DNA of 33,659 nt from Neomegalonema sp. (GTDB lineage Bacteria > Pseudomonadota > Alphaproteobacteria > Rhodobacterales > Rhodobacteraceae). Shown piece by piece: positions 1 to 9,901 of this stretch (the first letter of the stretch is position 1; every line of letters begins with the position of its first letter). The translations under genes and the position numbers were made by a program. The notes beneath the pieces were generated by a model that worked only from the letters and a program-made list of their open reading frames with translations, was not told where the DNA came from and ran no database searches. The stretch is taken from assembly GCA_022760355.1 (NCBI GenBank), contig JALEGB010000076.1, positions 1 through 33,659 of the forward strand, read 5' to 3'.

Positions 1-98
1 AAGTTCGAACTCCACGCCGGGAGCGCGACTGCGCGACCGCCCGAAAGGGCGCCCCCGCGGAGCCTGCGAACGCAGTGAGCTTGGCGCGAGCGAAATGG

Positions 99-188
<90 letters not shown>

Positions 189-337
189 AACGCCGCGCAA
201 CATAGGGGCGAAACACATCTTCCGCAATGGGGGAACGCAAAGCGCGCCGCGCGGAAATCATTTGGGGCTTGTCCCTCCCCGTCGACAGCGCCAAACTGTG
301 AATTGGTGCGCGATTCGAAAACAGAGGGGGCAGTATT

Positions 338-2659
338 ATGACTGATCGCGGAGATTCAGGCCCTACAAGCAAAGACGACCAGCATCAGGAAACGCTGCGA
401 GCGCTGCTTCAGTGGGCGGACGATGCTGTCGACTATGTCAGCATGCCGCATCTGCGGCCGTCGCCAATTGTCGAAGGCCCGGCAATCGCCTGGGGCCTGT
501 CGCTGCGGCCACATGAAAAAGACGATCCGCTGCTCACCGATGACCCGAAGGAAGAGCTGCGACGGAAGGAAAAGTGGATCGATCAGATCAACGACGTCAT
601 TCGACTATTCTTTCACAATGATATTCCGACGCCGGAAGTGTCCGCGATCCGCGAACTTGAACTGCACAAGCCAATTCGCGACGATGAAAGCTCCGACCCC
701 GAAGACAAGAAGAGCGACACAGGCCAAGTTAGGATTGAATCTCGGCACTTCCCTTTTGTCTGGAACGGTATTTTCGGAATAACCTCGGTCGAAACCCACA
801 CTGAATATGTAAAATTTCTTTTTGTACTAAGCGTGGCACCCTCTCTAGATCCCAGGAATGATCATTATAAAGAAGGCGCATTTGGTAATGATTATACACA
901 GCAACATGGTGATATTGGGCAACTCCTCAACCCGTCCCATATTCGAGATACGCCGGAGAAGCGCAAACTCAGCGATGCGCTCAATATTATCGGACGGAGC
1001 GACAGCGAAAACGCATCCACGGATGTGCGCGCTCAAGCGAACTATGCGTTTGAGGAGATCTGGACCGAGTTCGCCAAGAAGCTGCGCGAAATCGCGTTGA
1101 AAGAAGACTATGCGGGCGGCCGCGACGCACGACGGCGCCTTCATGATCCCGATGAAAGTCTATTCCCAGGCGAGGTGCTCGGCTCGCTGCAGATGGTGAT
1201 CGCGAGCGCCGCCCCCGATTGGCGCGATTGGAATCCGAGCGACCCGGTCAAATTCGGCTGGCGCGAACCTGGCGAAGCCGCCGACGATATCGGCAAGACG
1301 ATCAGTTTAGACCCGCAGCAGGCGAAGGACGACGTCGTCACCCCGGCGGTCGAGGCCTATCACGTGCTGCACGCCCGCCGCGCAACGATCGATCAATTAT
1401 TTCGCCAATCCGCCGACCGCGAGTTCGTCGCCAACCGCGTTATGAGCGGCCGGCACATCTTCCTTTCGTCGCTCGGCTCAACCATCGCGACGGAGATGAA
1501 CCGACTCAAACGAAAAAGCGACGCCGATCCCAAAAGCAAATCAAGAGGCGCCGGAGACAACTACGTGCCGCCAAGCCGCATCTTGTTGCTCCTCCGGTCG
1601 CGGCCACAACCGCATGTGCTGGGCCGGCTGGTTGAACGGCTGCACACCCTGCAAACGCTGCGGATTATGGCGCTCACGGACTATAGCAAACTCACGCGCA
1701 TCGGCTCTCGCCTGCGCAGTCTTGGCCTTCGCTTCGACCAGAAGACCAGCGCCTCGCCCGCCGAAAATATTTCCGACTCAAACAACGTGCTCATCAAAAT
1801 TTTTGAAGAGCTGCAGATGCTTGGCAAAAAGGTCCGCGGCGGCCTGAACTATCGGGTCAACCGATCCAACCTGTATGCGAAGACCTTCGAACGTCGAATT
1901 GCGGAGATGAAATGTTCGGATCGCGAAGTGGGCGAGATCTCCGGTTGGCAGCCCTATGACGAATTTATCCGCCGCCGCCTCACCCATAGCTTCAACTATC
2001 TCGCCGATTTGAGCGCGCGGCGCGACCGCCTCTTTCAACGGGTCAGCCTGCTGATCGAACGGCTGCAATGGCACGAGCTGAACAAAGTTCAGCGCGATAC
2101 GCATGACACGATGCGATCCACGGATGAGATCGCCTATGTCGCCATTTCGGTGTCGATGGCGGCGGTTGGGTTGAGCTTAGGCGAAACAGCGGCGGCGCTG
2201 GCCCCAGACTATTACGCCGCCATCGCCCCCTCCTATGGCGGGGCGACGCCGGTCGCGGACGGAACAGCGGCGGATAAGTATGTCTTTGGCGCGATCGCCG
2301 GCTTCGCCGTCGGAATCTATGTCAGCGCCTGGCTGTTTATCGCCCGCTCGATTCGAAGCAGCTTCGATGTCAGCAAGCGCTTTCGCTGGTGGCGCTCCCT
2401 GGCGCTGGTGACACTGCTGGCCCTCCTGATCGGCGGCCTAATGGGCGACAAGCTGATGGCGATTGTCGCTCACTGGCGGCCGGAACTGGCGTCGGCCATG
2501 CGTGACGGGCTTTCGGCCTTGTCCCTTGTAGAGAAAGACCGCGACTCCATCGTCGGCGCCGTCGCCTGCGGGGGGCTGGCCGCGGTTGGCTGGGCCGGTG
2601 TGAACCTGCTCTATTCCGGCCTGCGCCGCGGGTGGCGATCCCTCATTGGAAGGCGTTAA
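338..2659 (+). CDS. Unrecognised 773-aa protein with four C-terminal membrane helices
   Basis: I do not recognise this protein with confidence. The first ~590 residues are soluble, charged and largely helical, with an acidic N-terminus. The C-terminus has four hydrophobic segments at about residues 597-615, 649-668, 687-705 and 738-760. The region just before the first membrane helix (GGLNYRV, then [12 protein letters not shown], then a long amphipathic helix) reminds me of the DUF3422/CorA-like layout, where a coiled-coil cytosolic domain leads into C-terminal membrane helices; this is a weak impression. The ATG at 338 has a GAGGGGG purine run seven bases upstream. Codon use resembles the neighbours, except for an AT-richer patch near 800-920. 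It is convergent with murE and seems to be a single-gene unit. Likely an inner-membrane-anchored cytosolic protein of unknown role. Confidence 0.85.
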   Translation: MTDRGDSGPTSKDDQHQETLRALLQWADDAVDYVSMPHLRPSPIVEGPAIAWGLSLRPHEKDDPLLTDDPKEELRRKEKWIDQINDVIRLFFHNDIPTPEVSAIRELELHKPIRDDESSDPEDKKSDTGQVRIESRHFPFVWNGIFGITSVETHTEYVKFLFVLSVAPSLDPRNDHYKEGAFGNDYTQQHGDIGQLLNPSHIRDTPEKRKLSDALNIIGRSDSENASTDVRAQANYAFEEIWTEFAKKLREIALKEDYAGGRDARRRLHDPDESLFPGEVLGSLQMVIASAAPDWRDWNPSDPVKFGWREPGEAADDIGKTISLDPQQAKDDVVTPAVEAYHVLHARRATIDQLFRQSADREFVANRVMSGRHIFLSSLGSTIATEMNRLKRKSDADPKSKSRGAGDNYVPPSRILLLLRSRPQPHVLGRLVERLHTLQTLRIMALTDYSKLTRIGSRLRSLGLRFDQKTSASPAENISDSNNVLIKIFEELQMLGKKVRGGLNYRVNRSNLYAKTFERRIAEMKCSDREVGEISGWQPYDEFIRRRLTHSFNYLADLSARRDRLFQRVSLLIERLQWHELNKVQRDTHDTMRSTDEIAYVAISVSMAAVGLSLGETAAALAPDYYAAIAPSYGGATPVADGTAADKYVFGAIAGFAVGIYVSAWLFIARSIRSSFDVSKRFRWWRSLALVTLLALLIGGLMGDKLMAIVAHWRPELASAMRDGLSALSLVEKDRDSIVGAVACGGLAAVGWAGVNLLYSGLRRGWRSLIGRR

Positions 2660-2710
2660 CGCCGCGAGACGGCCATGAGCGGGCGCTGAGAGCGTCCGCC
2701 GATCCTCGCT

Positions 2711-4264
2711 TCACTCCGATCCGCGTCCGCTCTCGCCCGCTCCGATTTGCCCCGCCGCGCCGTCAAGCGCGCCCACCGCGGCGCGGGCTTGCTCGACATC
2801 ATCGAATGGCGTCACCTCGCCGCCGATGATCTGCCCTTGCTCATGGCCCTTCCCCGCAATGAGCAAAACATCGCCGCTTTCCAGACCGTCCACCCCGCGC
2901 AAGATCGCCTCCGCGCGATCGCCAATCTCGATCGCCTCCGGCGCCGCCGTCAGGATCGCCGCGCGGATCGCCGCCGGATCTTCAGACCTCGGATTGTCAT
3001 CCGTCACCACAACCCGGTCCGCATGCGCGGCGGCGGCTTGGCCCATTAACGGCCGCTTGCCTGGATCCCGATCACCGCCGGCGCCAAAAACGACATGCAA
3101 CCGCCCTTCGGTATGCGGACGCAACGCTGACAGAGCGACGGCGAGCGCGTCGGGCGTATGGGCGTAGTCAACAAAGACGCCAGCTCCGTTGGCGCGGCGC
3201 GCGGCCAACTCCATCCGCCCGCGTACGCCGCTCAGCCCCTCCAACGCATCAAACACCGCCCCTGGCGCTTCGCCGACGGATATCGCAAGCCCAGCCGCCG
3301 CCAAGGCGTTCGCGCCTTGAAACGCGCCAATCAGCGGCAAGCGCTTGCGATGGATCACGCCCGCATAGCGGAACTCAATGGCGATCCCCGACGCGTCCGG
3401 CGTTTCGCCCAGGATCTGGATTGCATCCCCCCCCGCCGCGGCATGGCCGACCGGCAGGGTCCGCAATCCGCGCGCCGTCGCGACGGCGAACACCGCATCA
3501 AAACTCGGATCGTCAGCATTCAGCACCGCCGCGCCGCCCTCAGCGACCACTTCTGAAAACAAACGCAGCTTCGCCGCCGCGTAGTCCGCCGCGTCTTCGT
3601 GATAGTCTAAATGATCACGCGTAATATTGGTCAGCGCGGCCGCGGCGATATCCGCCCCATCGACGCGATACTGCGCGAGCCCGTGGCTCGACGCCTCCAT
3701 CGCCACATGGGTGACGCCAGCGCCCGCCAAGCGTTGCATCAAATTGTGAAACGCGATTGGCTCCAACGTCGTATGGCTGATCGGCTCCGAGAACGGAGCG
3801 GCCAAATTCCAGCTCTGCATACCTGCGGTGCCGAAGGTCGCCGCGCCTCGGCCGAGGGCGCCAAACAGTTGCGCCGCGAAGCTGGCGACTGACGTTTTGC
3901 CATTGGTGCCCGTAACCGCCACGACATTGCGGGGCTGTTCCGGGCGAAGCGCGCGCGCCAATTGGGCCAGCCGCCGCCGCGGATCGGGCGCCACAAACAT
4001 CGTTACCGGCCACGCCCCCAAGCGTTCCCGGATGCGCAACGCTCCCGCCAAATCGCACAGGATTGCTTTAGCGCCCTTCGCGACGGCGGCGCCGGCGTAA
4101 AGCGCCCCATCCGTCGCATCGCCCTTGATGGCGACGAACAGCCCGCCTTCACGCACCGCCCGGCTGTCGACGGCGAGATCCGAGAAGCTGTCCGGCGGCG
4201 GCGGCCCCAGAATCAGCGCGCCCCGCAGCCCTTGCGTCGCCGCCTCAATCCGATCGCACCCCAT
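2711..4264 (-). CDS. murE: UDP-N-acetylmuramoyl-tripeptide synthetase MurE
   Basis: MurE ligase adds the third residue of the peptidoglycan stem peptide, in the cytoplasm, using ATP. The 517-aa product has the Mur ligase order: an N-terminal substrate domain with AVDSR (31-35), a P-loop TGTNGKTS (118-125), the TNITRDHLDYH stretch (212-222), DYAHTPDAL (366-374) and a C-terminal domain. The DNPR motif (423-426, DNPRSE) is the signature for meso-diaminopimelate as the added amino acid. GKGHE lies at 471-475. The start is the ATG at 4264 because AGGAGG sits six bases upstream; the frame stays open about 39 codons further, but that extension lacks family similarity. Length fits the family plus a short Gly/Ala-rich tail. 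In most Alphaproteobacteria murE lies in the dcw cluster beside murF; here no cell-wall neighbour is present. Confidence 0.96.
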   Translation of the reverse strand: MGCDRIEAATQGLRGALILGPPPPDSFSDLAVDSRAVREGGLFVAIKGDATDGALYAGAAVAKGAKAILCDLAGALRIRERLGAWPVTMFVAPDPRRRLAQLARALRPEQPRNVVAVTGTNGKTSVASFAAQLFGALGRGAATFGTAGMQSWNLAAPFSEPISHTTLEPIAFHNLMQRLAGAGVTHVAMEASSHGLAQYRVDGADIAAAALTNITRDHLDYHEDAADYAAAKLRLFSEVVAEGGAAVLNADDPSFDAVFAVATARGLRTLPVGHAAAGGDAIQILGETPDASGIAIEFRYAGVIHRKRLPLIGAFQGANALAAAGLAISVGEAPGAVFDALEGLSGVRGRMELAARRANGAGVFVDYAHTPDALAVALSALRPHTEGRLHVVFGAGGDRDPGKRPLMGQAAAAHADRVVVTDDNPRSEDPAAIRAAILTAAPEAIEIGDRAEAILRGVDGLESGDVLLIAGKGHEQGQIIGGEVTPFDDVEQARAAVGALDGAAGQIGAGESGRGSE

Positions 4265-4440
4265 TTGAAGCCTCCTGCCGCATTGCCGTTGCGCACCTGT
4301 AGCATGCTCAGCGGCCGGCAAAAGCGTCTCGATCATAGTTAACGCGATGTTCCGGAGCGGAGAACAGGGGCCGAGCTGCACGCGATGCGCGTAAAAGTTG
4401 CGGAACAGACGCAGTCCGGCCCATATCTGGGATGAAGCCT

Positions 4441-4489
4441 CTTAACTTTTCATAGACCTGCCCAGGTTTCGACGCTTAGTCTTAACTTT
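4441..4489. repeat. Direct repeat CTTAACTTT x2 upstream of recQ
   Basis: Two exact copies of CTTAACTTT lie at 4441-4449 and 4481-4489, forty bases apart, in the 263-base region between the divergent murE and recQ starts. The second copy ends 38 bases before the recQ ATG. Four-turn spacing suggests same-face protein binding, but this could be chance in the local AT-richer patch. I saw no alphaproteobacterial LexA box (GTTC-N7-GTTC or GAAC-N7-GTTC) here. Confidence 0.35.
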
Positions 4490-4527
4490 GGAGAGAGTGT
4501 AGCTATTGCGAAGTGAGGAGAAGAGCG

Positions 4528-6405
4528 ATGTCATCCAATGACAGCGCACCGGCACAGCTGTGCGCCGCGGAAAGCGGCGACGGCGACGCGCTGGCGACGC
4601 TGCGTCGTGTTTGGGGCTACGAAAGCTTCCGCGCTGGCCAAGAAGAAATCGTACGAGCCGTGCTCGCAGGCGACGACGCGTTGGCGATCATGCCAACAGG
4701 CGGCGGCAAATCCTTGTGCTATCAGCTGCCGGCGCTGCTGCGCCCTGGCCTCGCGCTTGTCGTTTCACCGCTTATCGCGCTGATGCAAGATCAAGTCGCG
4801 GCGCTACAGGCGCTCGGCGTCGAAGCTGGGGCGCTCACCTCCGCGAACAGCTTTGAAGAGAACACGGAGATCCGCGCAAAGCTGCGCGCCGGATCGCTGA
4901 AGCTGCTCTATGTCGCGCCGGAGCGGCTGGCGCAGCCGGACACCGCCTATATGCTCGCCCGCAAAGGCGTCAGCCTGCTGGCGGTGGACGAAGCCCACTG
5001 CGTCGCGCAATGGGGGCATGATTTCAGGCCGGACTATCTCGCCGTCGGCGCTTTCCGCGCGCGAATGGAGCAGGAACAGGGCGAGCGTCTGCAGGTCGCC
5101 GCCTTCACTGCAACCGCAGACGAAGCGACGCGGGCGGAGATTATCGACAAGCTGTTCACACCGCAGCGCCCGCCGCGCGCCTTCATCCGCGGATTCGACC
5201 GTCCGAATCTCCGCCTCGCCTTCGAGCCTAAAGCGAACACGACGGCTCGGATTGTGGACTTTGTGAAGGAGCGTCAGGGCCAGGCCGGCATCATCTACTG
5301 CTCGTCCCGCAAACGCGCCGAGAAAGTGGCTGAGCGGCTCAACGCCGAGGGCGTCCGGGCGTTGGCCTACCATGCCGGGCTGCCCTCGGAACAGCGCGCC
5401 CAGAACCAGCGCGCCTTTGTCCATGAGGATGGGGTGGTCATGGCCGCCACCGTCGCCTTCGGGATGGGCGTCGATAAGCCGGATGTGCGCTATGTCGTCC
5501 ATGCGGATCTGCCGAAAACCGTTGAGAGCTATTATCAGGAGATCGGCCGCGCCGGGCGAGACGGCGCTCCGGCGGACACGCTGACGCTGTTTGGCGTTGA
5601 AGACATCAAGCTGCGCTGGCGGCAGATTGAGGAATCGGACGCGCCGGAGCAGCGCAAACGCTCGGACCGCGGGCGGCTGCAATCCCTTCTTGCTCTCGCC
5701 GAAGCGCCGACATGCCGCCGCCAAACCCTGCTCGCCTATTTCGGCGAAACGCTGCCGGAGCCTTGCGGCGGGTGCGACCTGTGCCAAGAGCCGCAGGAGC
5801 GCTATGATGGTTCGATCATCGCACAGAAGGCGTTGTCCGCCATCCGCCGCACGGGCGAGCGTTTCGGGGTTGAGCATCTCATCGCCGTGCTGCGCGGCGA
5901 TCCGAACGAAGCAGTGGTCCGGCATGAGCATGACAAACTCCCGACCTTCGGCGTGGGGGCCGACCTGCAGAAACATGAATGGCGCAGCGTGTTTCGCCAA
6001 ATCTACGCCACCGGCCTAGCGGCGGTGGATCTGGCCGACTTTGGCGGATGGCGCGTGACAGAGGCGGGCTGGGAAGCGATGCGCGGCGAGCGCGAAGTCT
6101 TCCTCCGCAAGGATAGCAAGACCCAACAATCAACTCGGCGCGAACGCACGCGCGGCGGTCCGATGCTTGCCGCAGACGCCGATCCAGACCTCTATCGCGC
6201 CCTAAAGCTCAAACGCATGGAGCTGGCGCAGGAGCATAATGTGCCCGCCTATGTGATCTTCACCGATCGAACGCTGGCCGAAATTGCGTCGGTTCGGCCG
6301 CAAGATGAAGATGCGCTCAGCCGCTGCCATGGCGTCGGCGAAGCGAAGCTTAAACGCTTTGGCAGAATTGTGCTCGACATCGTAGCGCGAGAGGCCGCGG
6401 CTTAA
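4528..6405 (+). CDS. recQ: ATP-dependent DNA helicase RecQ
   Basis: RecQ is a 3'-to-5' superfamily 2 DNA helicase acting in recombination and replication-fork repair. The 625-aa product has the full architecture: Walker A MPTGGGKS (55-62), DEAH box (154-157) followed by the RecQ aromatic loop region AHCVAQWGHDFRPDY, FTATAD (193-198), motif VI QEIGRAGRDG (337-346), a zinc-binding cluster (Cys396, Cys413, Cys416, Cys419), a winged-helix RQC region and an HRDC domain (about 553-620). The ATG at 4528 is chosen because AGGAG lies seven bases upstream; an in-frame GTG at 4513 is less likely. It reads away from murE, with 263 bases between the starts. Confidence 0.97.
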   Translation: MSSNDSAPAQLCAAESGDGDALATLRRVWGYESFRAGQEEIVRAVLAGDDALAIMPTGGGKSLCYQLPALLRPGLALVVSPLIALMQDQVAALQALGVEAGALTSANSFEENTEIRAKLRAGSLKLLYVAPERLAQPDTAYMLARKGVSLLAVDEAHCVAQWGHDFRPDYLAVGAFRARMEQEQGERLQVAAFTATADEATRAEIIDKLFTPQRPPRAFIRGFDRPNLRLAFEPKANTTARIVDFVKERQGQAGIIYCSSRKRAEKVAERLNAEGVRALAYHAGLPSEQRAQNQRAFVHEDGVVMAATVAFGMGVDKPDVRYVVHADLPKTVESYYQEIGRAGRDGAPADTLTLFGVEDIKLRWRQIEESDAPEQRKRSDRGRLQSLLALAEAPTCRRQTLLAYFGETLPEPCGGCDLCQEPQERYDGSIIAQKALSAIRRTGERFGVEHLIAVLRGDPNEAVVRHEHDKLPTFGVGADLQKHEWRSVFRQIYATGLAAVDLADFGGWRVTEAGWEAMRGEREVFLRKDSKTQQSTRRERTRGGPMLAADADPDLYRALKLKRMELAQEHNVPAYVIFTDRTLAEIASVRPQDEDALSRCHGVGEAKLKRFGRIVLDIVAREAAA

Positions 6406-6548
6406 GCCAGAGGCAATAAGGCGCCCCGTCAGGCGCAAAAACACGCGCGCAACGAAGGGAAACGGGCGGCCAGGGGGCCGTCCGCGCCTAAACTTCTCCC
6501 TATTCCGCGTTCATCTGCGCAGGGCACATCTCATTTTTGGAGGTCGCC

Positions 6549-8327
6549 ATGCGCTCTGCGCCGCCACTCGCACACCGTATCTCAACTTGCGCCCTCGTTG
6601 CGCTTTTCAGCCTCGGCGCGAACGCCGCGTCGGCTGAGGACATCGCCATTTCGAGCATCGTAACCGCCGCAACGATCTATCCGGACGGCGCGTCGGTCAC
6701 CCGCTCGGGCGACTTCACCGCTCCCGCGGGCCGACATCATATTATTCTAGAAGACGCGCCAGAGCATCTTGATCCCTCCAGCCTGCGCATCAGCGGCTCG
6801 TCCGTTGGCGGCGCGTTTCAGATCCTAAGCGCCGAGCGCGGCTTTATCTCCAAGAAGCCGGGCCCAGAGCATGATGCGGCGCGGACCGCGCTGCAAAAGC
6901 AGATCGAAGAAATCGGCTGGCGTCGTCGATCCGCTGAGGATGCGCGGACGATCGCGCGCGACCGAATTGAGTATCTGCGGCGTTTTCGCGATGCGACCGT
7001 TTCCCCCGCGAGCGAAGGCAAAGGCGGCGCAGACCTTCTCGCCGCCCGCGAAAGCTGGAGCGACGCCTGGAGCAAACTGAGCGCCGAAGCCGTCGCCGCC
7101 GCCGCTGCGTTGCGCGCCGCGGAGCGCGAGATTGGGAAGATCGCCCGCGAAGAAAAGACGCTGCGCACCAAGCTGGCCCAAATGGGCCCAGGCGCGCCGC
7201 GGCGCAAAGTGCTTAAAATCGCCATCCTGGCCGAGGGCGCCGTCACGGGCGGCAAGGTCAACATCGTTTATCTGACGCGCCGCGCCAGCTGGGCGCCGCT
7301 CTATGACCTTCGGCTCGACGCAGCAGACACCGGCGCTCCGGCGCATGAGCGGGGCCTCACGATCTCCCGCCGCGCCGCGATCCGGCAGCGGACCGGCGAA
7401 GATTGGACCGCGGTTAAACTCACCCTTTCCACCGCACGCCCCTCCAGCCGCCTCGCCGGCCGCATCCCGAACGAAATGGTTGCGCGGATTCTGCCGCCGC
7501 CAGCCCCAAAGGGCGCGCTGACGTCGGAAGAGCGCCCAAGCCCTAAACCCATGGCGCCTGCGAGTGAGATCGCGCCGGCGGAGGACGAGGTAGCCGCCGG
7601 CCTTAGCGATCGGCTCGACGCTGCGAAGAATCTCCGCGCGCGGCTAAAGAAATCGGTCCTGAAGCCGAAGTTGGCGGTTGAACGGCGCGCAGCGGCGAAG
7701 ATCGAAGGCGACCGCGTTGTCTATGAGCTGCCGACAAAGTTCGATGTTAAGGGCGACGGCTCGACGGCTTATGCGCTCGTGGGCTCGGACAAAGTTAAGG
7801 CTCGACTTGAGGCGCGCACGGCGCCAGCGCTGGACAAGGCCGCCTTCCTCACCGCGATTGTCAAAATGGAGGCGGCGCTTCCTCCCGGCGTTGCGGCGAT
7901 TTACCGGGACGGCGCTTACCTCGGCCAAACGCGCCTCGGCTTCGTCGCGCCGGGCGATGAGGCGGAGCTGCCATTTGGCGAGATCGAAGGGCTGCGGATC
8001 GAGCATCGGGTTCTGGAGCGACTGCGGGACAAAAAGGGCGTGTTCACCACCTCGAACACGAACCGCGAGCGTTTCCGCATCATCGCCAAAAACCTGACCA
8101 AAACGCCGCTGCCTGTTGTCGTCTACGCCGCCGCGCCGGTGACGGAGGATAAGCGCATCACCATTAAGCTGGTGACCCCGACGGCGCCGAGCGACAAGTC
8201 GATCAAGGGCCGACGCGGAGTTGTCGCGTGGCGCTTCGAACTCGCCGCCGGCGCGGACCGCACCCTCGACTATGGTTGGGATCTGGCTTGGCCGGAAAAA
8301 GCCAAGGTTGGCTTTTCCCGCCGCTGA
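6549..8327 (+). CDS. Exported DUF4139/MuiA-family protein
   Basis: The 592-aa product begins with a Sec signal peptide (about residues 1-29, ending ANAASA before EDI), so it is exported. The N-terminal domain starts with a VTAATIYPDGASVTRSG stretch, typical of the DUF4140 part of 'mucoidy inhibitor A' proteins. A long Ala/Glu/Arg-rich helical region (about 105-220) follows, likely coiled coil. The C-terminal beta-rich DUF4139 part includes VNIVYLTRRASWAPLYDLRLD and ends near a GWDLAWP motif. Length fits the family. An Ala/Pro-rich linker around 320-350 interrupts the C-terminal domain. GGAGG lies five bases before the ATG at 6549. The biochemical role of the family is not known. Confidence 0.9.
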   Translation: MRSAPPLAHRISTCALVALFSLGANAASAEDIAISSIVTAATIYPDGASVTRSGDFTAPAGRHHIILEDAPEHLDPSSLRISGSSVGGAFQILSAERGFISKKPGPEHDAARTALQKQIEEIGWRRRSAEDARTIARDRIEYLRRFRDATVSPASEGKGGADLLAARESWSDAWSKLSAEAVAAAAALRAAEREIGKIAREEKTLRTKLAQMGPGAPRRKVLKIAILAEGAVTGGKVNIVYLTRRASWAPLYDLRLDAADTGAPAHERGLTISRRAAIRQRTGEDWTAVKLTLSTARPSSRLAGRIPNEMVARILPPPAPKGALTSEERPSPKPMAPASEIAPAEDEVAAGLSDRLDAAKNLRARLKKSVLKPKLAVERRAAAKIEGDRVVYELPTKFDVKGDGSTAYALVGSDKVKARLEARTAPALDKAAFLTAIVKMEAALPPGVAAIYRDGAYLGQTRLGFVAPGDEAELPFGEIEGLRIEHRVLERLRDKKGVFTTSNTNRERFRIIAKNLTKTPLPVVVYAAAPVTEDKRITIKLVTPTAPSDKSIKGRRGVVAWRFELAAGADRTLDYGWDLAWPEKAKVGFSRR

Positions 8328-8373
8328 CGCGATGCGACGTCAGATGGCGCCATCTGGCCGCTCGCACATCGCG
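8328..8373. terminator. Nested palindromes just after the MuiA-like gene
   Basis: Directly after the stop codon, CGCGATG (8328-8334) pairs with CATCGCG (8367-8373), enclosing a perfect 16-base palindrome CAGATGGCGCCATCTG (8341-8356). There is no T-tract, so it may be an mRNA 3'-end stabiliser or a factor-dependent stop. A second hairpin (GGAAAAAGCC with GGCTTTTCC, about 8294-8318) lies inside the last codons of the gene and ends in TTTTCCC. Confidence 0.5.
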
Positions 8374-8535
8374 ACTGCTCTTGCAGGAATAGGCACCAGC
8401 CGTCGCTTCCCGCCGCTGCATGCAGTATGAGACGCTCGCGTCGCCGACGCCCGAAACAGCCGGGCGATTCGGCGGCGCCTCGCGGCGACTGACCGCCAGC
8501 GCCGCAGCAAGACACTCTGGAACGTAGGAATCACC

Positions 8536-8892
8536 ATGAAATTCCGCATGACACACGCCGCGCTTGGCGCAGCCGCCCTGATGTCGCTTTCAATCGAAGC
8601 GGCGCACGCCAATCCGGTTGACAATGTCTGCCTATATGGCGGCCGCTCTGAAGCTGTCTGCAAATGCGCCTCGGATCAGCTGAAAGTGCTCGCGAACCCA
8701 GCAGACTATGAGCTGTACTCAAAAACCGCGGGCGAGTTCTTGATCCTCTCCAGCTCCGGCATGAAAGACGGCAAAGCCTGGAAGGAGGCGATTGCAAAGG
8801 TCGCCGCAGAAACCGGAATGGCGACAAACGTTATTCGGATGCGGATCGGATCCGTTTCGCGCTCGCATCGCTCCGCCATGGGCGGCTGCTGA
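8536..8892 (+). CDS. Small secreted four-cysteine protein, unknown
   Basis: The 118-aa product has a clear Sec signal peptide, likely cleaved after residue 26 (AAHA before NPVDN). The mature part is about 92 residues with cysteines at 32, 42 and 44 and a final Cys118 as the very last residue. CKC (42-44) could bind metal or form disulfides in the periplasm; this is inference. The middle (about 60-100) looks alpha-helical. AGGA lies six bases upstream of the ATG. I do not recognise a family. It sits alone between the MuiA-like gene and a convergent transporter gene, with a strong hairpin behind it. Confidence 0.8.
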   Translation: MKFRMTHAALGAAALMSLSIEAAHANPVDNVCLYGGRSEAVCKCASDQLKVLANPADYELYSKTAGEFLILSSSGMKDGKAWKEAIAKVAAETGMATNVIRMRIGSVSRSHRSAMGGC

Positions 8893-8908
8893 ACAGCCAG
8901 CCGCCAAT

Positions 8909-8934
8909 CTCGGCGGCGTGTTGGCGCCGCCGAG
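8909..8934. terminator. Perfect 10-bp hairpin between convergent genes
   Basis: CTCGGCGGCG (8909-8918) and CGCCGCCGAG (8925-8934) form a perfect stem with a six-base loop in the 64-base gap between two convergent genes. The tail ACATTT on the plus strand is weak, so it may act as a bidirectional or rho-assisted terminator. Confidence 0.65.
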
Positions 8935-8956
8935 ACATTTCGTGATGCAAGGCTGA

Positions 8957-9901
8957 TCAGCCGCGCGCCGAGGCCTTGCGGCGACCAACGATCCGATCCC
9001 AAAAGATCTCGATGAACACCGATCCAGTTACGACGACGATCGCCGCCGCCTCCAACACGCTCAACGTCGCCCCGGCGACGAACGCCAACGCAAGCGCCGC
9101 CGCGATAACGGGCTTCAAGAAAAACAGGTAGGAGGCGCGTGTGATGTCCGGCGCCGCCGCCAATCCGCCAAACCAAAGCAGCTGCGTAATGGTGGTGTTC
9201 CACAATCCAAGGGTCAGCAGCCACCATCCCTCCGCCGCCGGTCGGTCAAACAGCTTTGCTGGGTTGACCCAGATCGACCAGAAGACGCCGACCGCAAGCC
9301 AAAGCCCCAATGCGCCGATGCACAGCGACGCCGCCGTCGTCGGCAATGCGCCATGCTTGCCGATAATCGGCTTGACCAGAACGGAGTAGAAGGAGCCGGC
9401 CGCGGCGCAGAACGTCGCCAGCAAAACGCCATACAGGCTGTTGCCCGAGCCGCCAAGCTGATCCAAGGCGCCGTCGGTAATCAGCAGCAGCACCCCAAAC
9501 GTCGCCGCCACGCCCGTCACGATTTTCGCGTTGCTTGGCGGCTGGCCATTGATCAGCCAGTTCGCCAGGGCCACGAAAATCGGGATCGTCGTCACGACGG
9601 TCGCCACCTGGACGATCGACGCGAAATCCAGCGCCCAGTGAAAGGCGAGATAGGTGGCCGAAACACCGATCAGCGACACCAGCCAGAAATAAGCGCCGCC
9701 TTCCCGCACAGGCCGCCACAGCGCGGTCGGCCCGAGGGAAATCAGAGCCCAGATCGCCAGCCCGACGCCGCCAATCACATAGCGCCACACGCTGGCTTCG
9801 GGACCGCCAACGCCGGAAACTTTCGCGACGAACTCCGATGAAGCATGACCACAAACGCCAACAAACGCTGCGGCGTAGGCGTAGCGCGCAGGAATAATCA
9901 T
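8957..9901 (-). CDS. EamA/DMT-superfamily inner-membrane transporter
   Basis: The 314-aa product is almost entirely hydrophobic, with about ten predicted membrane helices in two similar five-helix halves. This is the pattern of EamA drug/metabolite transporters (RhaT/YdcZ/RarD relatives), which mostly export amino acids or metabolites. The first half ends around a WALDFASIVQVATVVTT helix; the second contains GLWNTTITQLLWFGGLAAAP, where DMT proteins carry a conserved small-residue helix. The substrate cannot be read from sequence. The ATG overlaps the stop of the upstream hydrolase gene (ATGA), so the two are translationally coupled. The C-terminus ends in a basic stretch (RRKASARG), which favours a cytosolic tail. 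Confidence 0.92.
   Translation of the reverse strand: MIIPARYAYAAAFVGVCGHASSEFVAKVSGVGGPEASVWRYVIGGVGLAIWALISLGPTALWRPVREGGAYFWLVSLIGVSATYLAFHWALDFASIVQVATVVTTIPIFVALANWLINGQPPSNAKIVTGVAATFGVLLLITDGALDQLGGSGNSLYGVLLATFCAAAGSFYSVLVKPIIGKHGALPTTAASLCIGALGLWLAVGVFWSIWVNPAKLFDRPAAEGWWLLTLGLWNTTITQLLWFGGLAAAPDITRASYLFFLKPVIAAALALAFVAGATLSVLEAAAIVVVTGSVFIEIFWDRIVGRRKASARG

Noticed and set aside
4804..6000. A 398-aa open frame on the minus strand
   Set aside because: Entirely antisense to recQ, whose motifs are complete on the plus strand.
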